This document shows, in pieces, positions 1 to 6,598 of a DNA stretch of 6,954 nucleotides (the first letter of the stretch is position 1; each line of letters starts with the position of its first letter). The stretch is taken from NCBI GenBank assembly GCA_002435365.1, contig DJMM01000026.1:1-6954 (forward strand), in the 5' to 3' direction. Below the pieces are notes generated by a model. That model was not told the DNA's origin. It searched no databases and saw only the letters and a list, made by a program, of their open reading frames with translations. The position numbers were made by a program, and so were the translations under genes. This DNA is from Ignavibacteriales bacterium UBA6490 (GTDB lineage Bacteria > Bacteroidota > Ignavibacteria > Ignavibacteriales > Ignavibacteriaceae).

Positions 1-252
1 GATTTTATGATAGTAAACTTCGGTATTAATCCGCCGGTCGGTGAAATTTATCATGCTATTGAAAATCCAAAAGGAGAGCTGGGATTTTATCTCGTAAGTA
101 ACGGGGAAGGACATCCCTGGAGATGCAAAATAAGATCACCCTCTTTTGTAAACCTGCAGGCCCTGCCTCATTTACTTAAGGGACATCTGATTTCTGATGT
201 GGTTGCCATTGTAGGAAGCATCGATCCGATAATGGGTGAAGCCGATAAATAA
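1..252 (+). CDS. nuoD: NADH-quinone oxidoreductase subunit D, C-terminal part (5' end outside window)
   Basis: The last 83 residues of the 49-kDa subunit of complex I, which lies in the peripheral arm next to the quinone site. The frame is open to the left edge, so the gene begins outside the window. Family-typical blocks are visible in order: GEIYHAIENPKGELGFYLVS, then KIRSPSFVNLQALPHLLKGH, then a terminal SIDPIMGEADK. Complex I subunits usually end in SIDPxxGEVDR. Related NiFe-hydrogenase large subunits carry a metal-binding cysteine pair near this end, and here there is none, which supports complex I over a hydrogenase. The last residues (A-D-K where V-D-R is usual) are a conservative departure. 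It lies 12 bp upstream of nuoE on the same strand, clearly in one operon. Confidence 0.95.
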   Translation, partial: DFMIVNFGINPPVGEIYHAIENPKGELGFYLVSNGEGHPWRCKIRSPSFVNLQALPHLLKGHLISDVVAIVGSIDPIMGEADK

Positions 253-264
253 AAAGATAAGCCT

Positions 265-744
265 ATGAAATTTGAATTTACCGCAGTAAACCTGGAAAAG
301 ATAGAAAGAATTCTGCCGAAATATCCGGATAAAAAAGCAGCAGTAATGCCAGTTCTTTACATTGCCCAGGAACAGAACGGCTGGATTTCCGGCGAGGCAG
401 TAGTTGCAGTTGCGGCTCTGCTTGAAATGAGACCGGAAGAAGTTCTCGGCGTTGTTACGTTTTACACGATGTATCATAAAAAGCCTGCCGGAAAATATCA
501 CATCCAGGTATGCACTAATGTCAGCTGTATGCTCAGGGGAGGATACGATATTTTTAACCAGGTAAGAGCGAAACTCGGTTTGGAAAACGGAGAAGTAACA
601 GATGACGGAAGGTTTTCTCTTGAAGAAGTTGAGTGTATGGGCTCGTGCGGCACTGCTCCCATGATTGCGGTGAACGAAGATTATTACGAAAATCTTACCG
701 AAGAACAAGTAGACAAAATTTTAGAATCTTTACAAAGAAGCTGA
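265..744 (+). CDS. nuoE: NADH-quinone oxidoreductase subunit E (24-kDa, 2Fe-2S)
   Basis: A 159-residue, full-length NuoE. It forms the NADH-oxidising tip of complex I with NuoF and binds the N1a 2Fe-2S cluster in a thioredoxin-like fold. The four cluster ligands are visible as C83, C88, C124 and C128, in the contexts VCTNVSCMLRGG and ECMGSCGTAP. The N-terminal helical half has the usual MPVLYIAQEQNGWIS (28-42) and the GVVTFYTMYH segment (62-71). The family also includes subunits of NAD(P)-reducing hydrogenases and formate dehydrogenases, but nuoD directly upstream and a stand-alone nuoF directly downstream argue for complex I. The ATG at 265 gives a family-typical N-terminus; only a weak purine-rich stretch precedes it. 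Its TGA stop overlaps the nuoF ATG by one base (TGATG), suggesting translational coupling. Confidence 0.96.
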   Translation: MKFEFTAVNLEKIERILPKYPDKKAAVMPVLYIAQEQNGWISGEAVVAVAALLEMRPEEVLGVVTFYTMYHKKPAGKYHIQVCTNVSCMLRGGYDIFNQVRAKLGLENGEVTDDGRFSLEEVECMGSCGTAPMIAVNEDYYENLTEEQVDKILESLQRS

Positions 745-2066
745 TGGAAAAAATAGTTCTTCCCGAAATAAACAACCTGCATTTGATTGATGTTTACATT
801 GAGAACGGCGGTTATACAGCTGCCAAAAAGGCTCTGGTTCAGAAAAAAGACGATATAATCGATCAGGTAAAGAAATCCGGTTTAAGGGGCAGAGGCGGAG
901 CTGCATTTTTGACAGGTCTGAAATGGAGCTTCATGCCAAAGTCCGATGATAAACCAAAATACCTGTGTGTAAATGGTGATGAAAGCGAACCCGGATCATT
1001 CAAGGACCGGCAGATATTTGAATTCAATCCTCATCAGCTGATAGAAGGTACTCTGATAACCTGTTATGCCATCGGTGCCCGTACCGCATATATTTACATC
1101 AGGGGGGAATATCATAAGTGGATAAATCTGATGCAGAAAGCACTGGACGATGCATACGAGAAGGGTTTTGTAGGAGCAAAAATGAAGGAGAAATTCTCAA
1201 CGGATTTTTCCTGTGAAATTTATATTCATAAAGGTGCCGGTGCATATATCTGCGGTGAAGAGTCTTCGCTAATGAATTCTATCGAGGGAAAGAGAGGCTA
1301 CCCCAGAGTAAAACCGCCGTTTCCGGCGCAGAATGGTTTATGGGGAAATCCCACTACCATCAATAATGTTGAAACTATTGCAAATATTCCCGCTATAATA
1401 AATAAAGGCTGGGAATGGTATTCCCGGATCGGTGAACCAAAGCACCCGGGTACGATTCTTTTCGGAGTGAGCGGACACGTAAATAAGCCCGGTGTATACG
1501 AGCTTCCTTCCGGCACGCTGCTTACAGATATTATATATAATTATGCCGGCGGTATCCCCGGCAATAAAAAAATTCTTTGTGTAATTCCCGGCGGTTCCTC
1601 CATGCCTCCCCTCAGAGGCGATCAGCTTGAAGGAGTTAAAATGGATGCGGAATCTCTTAAAGCTGCCGGTTCTTCCATCGGTACAGGTGGAATTATGGTA
1701 ATGGATGAGGATACGGACCTGCTGAGAGTTCTGGCAAGAATTTCAAAATTTTATTTTCATGAAAGCTGCGGTCAATGTACTCCCTGCCGGGAAGGTACAG
1801 GCTGGATGTATAAAATTCTGCAGAGGCTTATTAGCGGACAGGGGAGCACAGCTGATCTGGACCTGCTAATAAGCGTGGCTAACAATATTGAAGGAAACAC
1901 AGTGTGTGCTTTGGGTGAAGCTGCAGCCTGGCCGGTGAAATTCACTGTGGAGAGATTCAGGGATTATTTTGAAACCAGGGTAAATTCCCAGACAAGTCTG
2001 CCCACAGCAAACAAGGTGCACTCAATGAGGAATACCGCATTTCCACTGTCCGATATTATAAGGTAA
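744..2066 (+). CDS. nuoF: NADH-quinone oxidoreductase subunit F (51-kDa, FMN, NADH and 4Fe-4S)
   Basis: A 440-residue flavoprotein subunit that takes hydride from NADH onto FMN and passes electrons to the N3 4Fe-4S cluster. Visible motifs are GLRGRGGAAF (46-55) and GDESEPG (78-84) of the FMN/NADH site, GAGAYICGEESSL (164-176), a SLBB-like middle region (about 240-320), and the cluster ligands C342, C345, C348 (SCGQCTPCREG) and C388. It has neither the N-terminal thioredoxin-like nor the C-terminal ferredoxin extension seen in many hydrogenase homologues (HndC/HydB type), so it fits complex I. The frame stays open upstream to an ATG at 633, but that would lie inside nuoE. The ATG at 744 gives the normal family N-terminus and couples to the nuoE stop. 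It is followed within 2 bp by a strong hairpin terminator, so nuoG is not the next gene. Confidence 0.96.
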   Translation: MEKIVLPEINNLHLIDVYIENGGYTAAKKALVQKKDDIIDQVKKSGLRGRGGAAFLTGLKWSFMPKSDDKPKYLCVNGDESEPGSFKDRQIFEFNPHQLIEGTLITCYAIGARTAYIYIRGEYHKWINLMQKALDDAYEKGFVGAKMKEKFSTDFSCEIYIHKGAGAYICGEESSLMNSIEGKRGYPRVKPPFPAQNGLWGNPTTINNVETIANIPAIINKGWEWYSRIGEPKHPGTILFGVSGHVNKPGVYELPSGTLLTDIIYNYAGGIPGNKKILCVIPGGSSMPPLRGDQLEGVKMDAESLKAAGSSIGTGGIMVMDEDTDLLRVLARISKFYFHESCGQCTPCREGTGWMYKILQRLISGQGSTADLDLLISVANNIEGNTVCALGEAAAWPVKFTVERFRDYFETRVNSQTSLPTANKVHSMRNTAFPLSDIIR

Positions 2067-2067
2067 A

Positions 2068-2096
2068 AAAAAAGCAGGAACAAATCCTGCTTTTTT
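2068..2096. terminator. Bidirectional intrinsic terminator between nuoF and ferritin
   Basis: An inverted repeat, GCAGGA (2074-2079) and TCCTGC (2085-2090), with a 5-base loop ACAAA. The stem is flanked by an A-tract on the left (from 2067) and a T-tract on the right (2091-2096), which can pair to lengthen it. Read on + it ends the nuo transcript just after the nuoF stop at 2066. Read on - it gives the same hairpin followed by a run of nine T, downstream of the ferritin stop at 2107. The whole convergent intergenic space is only 40 bp, so one element plausibly serves both sides. Confidence 0.9.
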
Positions 2097-2106
2097 GTTT
2101 ATAATT

Positions 2107-2598
2107 TTATTTTCTTTTGCCCATTTCCTTATCAAGATAGAAAAGGCTGTTTTTACTGTCACCCAGCATTTTTAACTTCTCCAGAACATTCAGTGCAGTT
2201 GCCTCCTCCTCGACCTGTTCGTTAACAAACCACTGTAAAAAAGTTGTGGCAGCATGATCACGTTGTGAAGCAGAAATGTCAACCAATTCATAGATTGAAG
2301 AAGTAACTGATTTTTCGTGATCGTAGATATCCTGGAAAAGTTCCATCGGTGAGGACCACGATTTTTTCGGCGTATCAATCTTAGCTAACTCAACTGTCCC
2401 ATTCACCTGGTGAATAAAGTCAAAAATCTTCATCGCATGCTGGTATTCTTCAGCTGATTGGTTGCGCACCCAGGTAGCAAAGCCGGAAAGGTTTACTGAT
2501 TCAAAATGAGCCGCCATGGAGAGATAGAGATATGAGGAATACAGCTCAAGATTCAGTTGTTTATTAAGTGCATCAAGTACCTTTTGTTTTATCATCAT
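2107..2598 (-). CDS. ftnA: Non-haem bacterial ferritin
   Basis: A 163-residue four-helix ferritin, the family's usual length, which would form the 24-subunit cytosolic shell that oxidises Fe(II) and stores it as a mineral. The ferroxidase-centre residues expected from E. coli FtnA are all in register: E18 (NLELYSSYLYL), E51 and H54 (EEYQHA), E95 (YDHEKS), Q128 and E131 (NEQVEEE). The C-terminal part reads LGDSKNSLFYLDKEM, typical of FtnA-type proteins (compare the KSGEGLYFIDKEL end of E. coli FtnA). It is not a Dps or rubrerythrin: the layout is ferritin-like and there is no rubredoxin domain. Two ATGs lie in tandem (2598 and 2595). An AAGGA site (2608-2612) sits 9 nt before the first and 12 nt before the second, which favours the first. 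It is convergent with nuoF and lies 86 bp downstream of the lipoprotein cassette on the same strand. Confidence 0.95.
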   Translation of the reverse strand: MMIKQKVLDALNKQLNLELYSSYLYLSMAAHFESVNLSGFATWVRNQSAEEYQHAMKIFDFIHQVNGTVELAKIDTPKKSWSSPMELFQDIYDHEKSVTSSIYELVDISASQRDHAATTFLQWFVNEQVEEEATALNVLEKLKMLGDSKNSLFYLDKEMGKRK

Positions 2599-2639
2599 TG
2601 ATAGTGTTCCTTTTTTTTTATCTTTAAAATAAACATTAA

Positions 2640-2667
2640 ATTATAAAATAATCGTGATGGCAGCAAA
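2640..2667 (-). promoter_or_regulatory. Candidate promoter for ferritin
   Basis: On the - strand a perfect TATAAT (2645 to 2640) lies 16 bp after TTTGCT (2667 to 2662), a poor but acceptable -35 partner. A start near 2633 would leave a leader of about 35 nt before the ferritin ATG. An alternative is AAAGTTTG (2671 to 2664), one base off the Bacteroidota -7 consensus TAnnTTTG, but I see no convincing upstream TTG partner for it. The 86-bp spacer (2599-2684) shows no GC-rich hairpin, so read-through from the upstream cassette remains possible. I saw no Fur-like palindrome. AT-rich DNA makes chance TATAAT matches common. Confidence 0.4.
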
Positions 2668-2684
2668 CTTTGGGATTACTAACC

Positions 2685-4175
2685 TCAGTTTCCTTTATAT
2701 TTTATTAATCCGCCGCCGAAACTGGCCATCCACTTATTTCCGTTACTATCTATTATAATTCCATATATCCGGTCAGTTGCGATCTTGGAATTAGACATAT
2801 TATAATGCGTCCAGGTGGTTCCGTCAAATTTTGATAAACCGTTATAAGAGCTGCCGAACCATTTAATATTATCAAGGTCAACCGCGATTGAAAAAACCTC
2901 ATTGCTTGGTTTTTCGTTATAAGTGCGCCAGAGATTGGCAAATCTCAGAGAGGCGCTTCCTCCCGGTACTCCTGCCTGGTTTCCAAAACCTACCCAGGGT
3001 TTGCCGTATCGGTCAATAGTAATAGTTTTGCAGTTGTTGTTAGGAAAACCAAAGGATCTGGGGGTGGTTCCGGGTGTATTTGCGCTTACGATGTTCGAGC
3101 TATTTGAATAATTAATGATTTTCCAGGTGGTATCCGTAATTTTAGCCAGACCGTTATTTGTACATGCCCATAAATTAATATCATGGAACAGTACCATATT
3201 TACCTGGTTTGACGGCAGAGGTGAGTTTTCAGTAGTATATTGGGTCCAGTTGGATCCGTCATATTTAACCAGTCCCTTATTCATAGTACCAAAGCAGGTG
3301 GATACTCCGTCAAAAGTGACGGATAAAATCTTATTATCCGGGAGGCCTGAGTTCTGGGTGTTATACAGGGTCCAGTTATCGCCGCTTTTTTTGACGACCC
3401 CATAATTTGTACATACCCAAAGATTACCGAAATCATCAATTCCGACGGAGTTAATTGTATTATCGGGTATAATCGAGTTGCTAATGTCATAAACTGTCCA
3501 GGTCTTATCATCGAACCTGATTAAGCCGGCGTCAAGCGATCCGATCCATTTTATATAGCCGTTTTCGATTGCAATACTGGAGAGATAATTGGATGGTATA
3601 TTAACGCGTGATGTTGTAAAATTTGCCCATACCAGCGAGTCCGTCATCTGCTGGTCTACATAAGTTGTAACAACACTTCTTACACCCACTAGCTTTTCGT
3701 CATCCCAGTGTTCTGAAAGCTTAAGTTTAATTCTATAATAGCCCGGGAGAAATCCTTCCAGCGTTACCGGAGTAATCTTATTTATGGCAGAATCATTTAT
3801 AAATATCTGTGCGCCTCTGGGATTACTGTCCAGCCGCAGTTTACCAAGCATGGTTTTATTAGTTGTATAATCCAGAAATAATTTTACTGTATCATCTTCA
3901 GTGAGCGTAACGGTCAGTGATGAATCTTTGAATAATTCTTTTTTTAATGTAAGTAAAACATCTCCTGGATTAATCCAGAAGACAGTATCCGGGGTAACCT
4001 GGCCGGTATTTTTGTTGTTGATATATATTTTAGCGCCGGAAGGATTAGACGAAATAATCATGGCATTCTTTTTTGGCAGTACTTCCTCAGGGGAAACAGA
4101 TAAATCCTTCTCACAACCGTTAAAAACTGTAAAATAGAATATAATGCTTATAATAAATACGATTTTTTTCATCAT
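2685..4175 (-). CDS. Lipoprotein with two PEGA domains and a seven-bladed propeller (copy B)
   Basis: 496 residues, specific function unknown. A lipoprotein signal peptide ends at VFNGC with C21 as the likely lipid anchor, followed by acidic EKD. Two PEGA domains follow, about 38-102 (SNPSGAKIYI, TGQVTPDTV) and 111-168 (SNPRGAQIFI, then ITPVTL). From about 180 to the end run repeats of 42-57 residues of the type GLxKFDGxxWTxYNxxNSxLPDNxIxSIxIDxxGNxW, the 'two-component-regulator propeller' pattern. Blades start near 197, 241, 283, 325, 382, 427 and 470. The seventh lacks its outer strand, and the segment WANFTTSRVNIPSNYL (183-198) matches that missing strand, so the ring probably closes N- to C-terminus. 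It is cell-envelope and probably surface exposed. There is no kinase or DNA-binding part, so the regulator-propeller name should not be read as a function. It is a close paralog of the next gene, 9 bp upstream. Tandem ATGs lie at 4175 and 4172, with only a distant GGAA. Confidence 0.85.
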   Translation of the reverse strand: MMKKIVFIISIIFYFTVFNGCEKDLSVSPEEVLPKKNAMIISSNPSGAKIYINNKNTGQVTPDTVFWINPGDVLLTLKKELFKDSSLTVTLTEDDTVKLFLDYTTNKTMLGKLRLDSNPRGAQIFINDSAINKITPVTLEGFLPGYYRIKLKLSEHWDDEKLVGVRSVVTTYVDQQMTDSLVWANFTTSRVNIPSNYLSSIAIENGYIKWIGSLDAGLIRFDDKTWTVYDISNSIIPDNTINSVGIDDFGNLWVCTNYGVVKKSGDNWTLYNTQNSGLPDNKILSVTFDGVSTCFGTMNKGLVKYDGSNWTQYTTENSPLPSNQVNMVLFHDINLWACTNNGLAKITDTTWKIINYSNSSNIVSANTPGTTPRSFGFPNNNCKTITIDRYGKPWVGFGNQAGVPGGSASLRFANLWRTYNEKPSNEVFSIAVDLDNIKWFGSSYNGLSKFDGTTWTHYNMSNSKIATDRIYGIIIDSNGNKWMASFGGGLIKYKGN

Positions 4176-5657
4176 GAAAGTAAATTAGTTTCCTTTATAT
4201 TTGATAAGACCGCCATCGAAGCTTGCCATCCATTTATGCCCGTTGCCGTCAACTGCGATCGAATAAATCCTGTTTGAACCGATTTTGGAATTATTGGTAT
4301 TATAATGTGTCCATGTTTCTGAATATCTGCTGGTTACGCACTTTGTTAATCCATTTGCAGAACTGCCTATCCATTTGATATCGTTCAGATCCACGTAAAT
4401 AGAAAAAACTTCTTCACTAGGTTTTCCCGGAAAACACCTGAAATATACGAGCTTTTCATAAGCCAGTCCACCGGGTTTATCATCATCCCTTGCACAGCCC
4501 ACCCATGCCTTCCCGATTTTATCAATGGCAACCGTAATAAGTTTATTGGTTGGAAATCCGCATCCGGATTTGGCGCTCGGATACATTGTATTAGCTGAAT
4601 TGAGTACTCTGATATGCGTGCTGTCGGAGTATTTTAGAAGACCATTATCAGTGCATACCCAAATTGCATTCCAGGTCTGGGTGAGATAAGTAATCCTATT
4701 TGAAGGAAGCGGCCAGTTTTGGGTATTGTATTCATTCCAGACAGTTCCGTCGAATGTAACAACGCCCTTGCTGTATGTGCCGATCCAGATTTTTGTTTCA
4801 TCATTATAAACTGATGAAATTCTATTATCCGGTAAGCCGGAATTACCGGTATTATAAAGTGTCCACTTGTCGTTTTCAATCTTCACAAGACCATAATCAG
4901 TGCAGATCCACTTTGTATTCACTCTGTCGATATAAATGTAGTTAATTTTGTTATCGGGCAGAAGCGAGTTCGACATATCATAAAGAGTCCATTTCCTGTC
5001 GTCATAAATCAACAGTCCCTTATCAAGCGTACCGATCCATTTGATAAAGCCCTTTTCAATTGCTACAGAGGTCAGGTAGTCGGTGGGAATATCAGTTCTA
5101 TGTGAGTTCAGATTAACCCAGTATATAGAATCGGTCATCTGAATATCGGCATAAGTTGTAGCAATGCTTTTTACGGGGATAATTTTTTCTTCATCCCAGT
5201 GTTCGGATCGCTTAATGCGGACCCTGTAATACCCGGGCATTAAATTAACGATCTTAAAAGGGGTAACATTATTTGTACTTGAATCATTCAGGAATATTTC
5301 CGCTCCTCTAGGATTGCTGTCAATATACATATGTCCAAACATAGTTTTGTTTGTAGTATAATCCAGAAAAATCTGCAGAGTATCCTTTGGGTTAACAGAA
5401 ACTGTAACGGATGAATCCTTATAAAGGTCAATCTTTAATGTTACTTTTACCTCGCCGGTTTTCAGCCATAGAACCGTATCAGGGGTAACCTGGCCGGTAT
5501 TTTTTCCGTCTATATAAATTTTGGCTCCTGCCGGATTAGAGCCGATGATAATCGCGTTTTTATAGGGAAGTTCTTCCTCAATACTTCTGGTTATCTCTTT
5601 ATCGCATGACCAGAATAAAAGTGGAAGAACCAGCAGTATAATCCTGACGATTTTCAA
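2687..5657 (-). repeat. Tandem gene duplication of PEGA-propeller lipoproteins
   Basis: The two genes at 2685-4175 and 4185-5657 align without a gap from the lipid cysteine to about residue 345 (constant offset of 3). They are about two thirds identical over the first PEGA domain (49 of 74 positions counted by eye). DNA identity is patchy. The longest tract I found is 23 bases, at 3991-4013 and 5482-5504. A 16-base match, AGTTTCCTTTATATTT, covers both 3' ends (2687-2702 and 4187-4202). This fits an old in-place duplication rather than a mobile element. Confidence 0.85.
4185..5657 (-). CDS. Lipoprotein with two PEGA domains and a seven-bladed propeller (copy A, TTG start)
   Basis: 490 residues, specific function unknown. 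The signal peptide ends LLFWSC with C18 as lipid anchor, then acidic DKE. PEGA domains lie at about 35-99 (SNPAGAKIYI, TGQVTPDTV) and 108-165 (SNPRGAEIFL, NVTPFKI). Propeller blades begin near 194, 238, 280, 322, 373, 417 and 464. As in its paralog, the last blade is short and WVNLNSHRTDIPTDYL (180-195) looks like its missing strand. The gene starts with TTG at 5657-5655. A stop codon lies immediately upstream in frame, the next ATG is only at residue 110, and a GGAG site sits 7 nt before the TTG, so this start is well supported. It overlaps the preceding DUF4249-like gene by 4 bases (TTGA). It differs from its paralog mainly between blades 4 and 6, where there are several indels. Probably an outer-membrane or surface lipoprotein working with the upstream receptor; that link is inferred from context. 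Confidence 0.85.
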   Translation of the reverse strand: MKIVRIILLVLPLLFWSCDKEITRSIEEELPYKNAIIIGSNPAGAKIYIDGKNTGQVTPDTVLWLKTGEVKVTLKIDLYKDSSVTVSVNPKDTLQIFLDYTTNKTMFGHMYIDSNPRGAEIFLNDSSTNNVTPFKIVNLMPGYYRVRIKRSEHWDEEKIIPVKSIATTYADIQMTDSIYWVNLNSHRTDIPTDYLTSVAIEKGFIKWIGTLDKGLLIYDDRKWTLYDMSNSLLPDNKINYIYIDRVNTKWICTDYGLVKIENDKWTLYNTGNSGLPDNRISSVYNDETKIWIGTYSKGVVTFDGTVWNEYNTQNWPLPSNRITYLTQTWNAIWVCTDNGLLKYSDSTHIRVLNSANTMYPSAKSGCGFPTNKLITVAIDKIGKAWVGCARDDDKPGGLAYEKLVYFRCFPGKPSEEVFSIYVDLNDIKWIGSSANGLTKCVTSRYSETWTHYNTNNSKIGSNRIYSIAVDGNGHKWMASFDGGLIKYKGN

Positions 5658-6598
5658 TTAGGTACTCCATATCCAAGCGAATGAATATAATCGGACTGAA
5701 TTTTCATTCCCGTGACCTGTTTTATGTAACTGCCAAATATTCCAAGTCCACCTTCAATATTTGTAAAATCGTTCTGATCAACACGTATAGTAAAGTCATC
5801 CATGTAGCCATTCAGATTCGAGTAGTACTTTGACAGGCTTTCATCAAATACCAGAAGTTCAACAGTCACTCCGTAAATAATTACTTTGCTCTTATCCTGA
5901 ACATTCTCTGAGATAGCCTTTATTGTCCTTTCGAAAGCTGACCACTGGAAAGTTATTCCCGAATTTTTAGTCGGCTGCGGAAAGACCGGTGTATCACCGT
6001 CATATCTTACAGGCAGGATTGCTGATTCACTAGGACTGTTTATTCCGTCGCGTTTATAAATCAGTTGCAGTCTTAATAGAAACCAGCCGATATTATTATT
6101 CTTAAGCCAGGCAATGTCGAATTTATCCGCACCCGGTATTGGGAGCAGGAAGGTGCTTGAGGAATCCCATTTAATTCTTCTTGGTATCCTTGTGGTAGCC
6201 TGCAGGGTCTTGCCGTTTTCAAGCACCGCTTGAATTTCCATAAAGTCGTTTTCCACAGGTGTAAAATCGTTTAGATAATATATTTTCTGTGGGAATTTGA
6301 ATCTTGACGTATCTTCTCTCCCGATCAGGCTGTCCCGGAAGAAAAATACGTTATCTTTATACCATAACCTTATATCTGCTCCGGAAACGAAAGGGTCGTC
6401 AGTATATTCATAAGGATCAAAACCCGGGACCATATAGCTTCTGGTAATAACAGCAGTATGCTGTGAAGTATCTGCCCTTATAATACAGTTGAGAGAATAC
6501 CTCGGTTTATAGTCTGATTTTAAATTAAAATCTTCTTCGCAGGATGCCGCCATTAATGAAATTATTAAAAGCAACAATAAAACTATACCATTTCTCAT
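5654..6598 (-). CDS. DUF4249-like lipoprotein
   Basis: 314 residues. The signal peptide has a strong hydrophobic stretch (5-18) and a lipobox AASC with C20 as anchor, followed by acidic EED. The rest is beta-rich. Near residues 70-80, SGADIRLWYKD resembles the 'gA.V.l' strand of the DUF4249 N-terminal domain, and the tail (about 269-291, DFTIRVDQ then TNIEGGLGIFGSY) matches the family's hallmark ending before the last strands. DUF4249 proteins are Bacteroidota lipoproteins of unknown function, commonly encoded beside TonB-dependent receptors. The preceding gene here is the end of such a receptor, with an ATGA overlap (start 6598-6596, stop 6597-6595) and a GAAGG site (6606-6610) 7 nt before the ATG. 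By position it may be the receptor's surface-exposed partner. The family call is from memory of the pattern; the fold and ligand are not known to me. Confidence 0.7.
   Translation of the reverse strand: MRNGIVLLLLLIISLMAASCEEDFNLKSDYKPRYSLNCIIRADTSQHTAVITRSYMVPGFDPYEYTDDPFVSGADIRLWYKDNVFFFRDSLIGREDTSRFKFPQKIYYLNDFTPVENDFMEIQAVLENGKTLQATTRIPRRIKWDSSSTFLLPIPGADKFDIAWLKNNNIGWFLLRLQLIYKRDGINSPSESAILPVRYDGDTPVFPQPTKNSGITFQWSAFERTIKAISENVQDKSKVIIYGVTVELLVFDESLSKYYSNLNGYMDDFTIRVDQNDFTNIEGGLGIFGSYIKQVTGMKIQSDYIHSLGYGVPN
5665..5668 (-). promoter_or_regulatory. Shine-Dalgarno site that sets the TTG start
   Basis: GGAG on the - strand, 7 nt before the TTG codon at 5657 and inside the last codons of the DUF4249-like gene. 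Together with the in-frame TAA directly before the TTG and the signal peptide directly after it, this fixes TTG as the start codon. Confidence 0.75.

Noticed and set aside
172..708. A 178-codon open frame on the - strand opposite nuoE
   Set aside because: It lies wholly antisense to nuoD/nuoE, which have full family motifs; its translation shows no recognisable domain and looks like a shadow of the coding strand.
633..743. Possible N-terminal extension of NuoF starting at an ATG at 633
   Set aside because: The extra 37 residues are the out-of-frame reading of the nuoE C-terminus and do not resemble NuoF; the ATG at 744 gives the normal family start and a TGATG junction.
265..2066. An electron-bifurcating hydrogenase or formate dehydrogenase module instead of complex I
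   Set aside because: NuoF lacks the extra thioredoxin-like and ferredoxin domains common in those homologues, and a NuoD C-terminus without metal-binding cysteines directly precedes nuoE.
2107..2598. Calling the ferritin a bacterioferritin, Dps or rubrerythrin
   Set aside because: The ferroxidase residues and the Q128/E131 pattern fit FtnA-type ferritin; there is no rubredoxin-type cysteine motif and the length and spacing are not Dps-like.
2923..3405. Small + strand open frames opposite the propeller gene
   Set aside because: They mirror the repeated codons of the propeller on the other strand, have no ribosome binding site or recognisable product, and overlap a well-supported gene.
2750..5100. 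Regularly spaced repeats that could suggest a CRISPR array or tandem DNA repeat
   Set aside because: The repetition is at protein level, about 125-130 bases per propeller blade, with heavily diverged DNA; there are no identical direct repeats with unique spacers.
2685..5657. Reading the propeller genes as two-component regulators
   Set aside because: The repeat family name comes from hybrid histidine kinases, but these proteins end right after the propeller, have lipoprotein signals, and lack any kinase, receiver or DNA-binding region.
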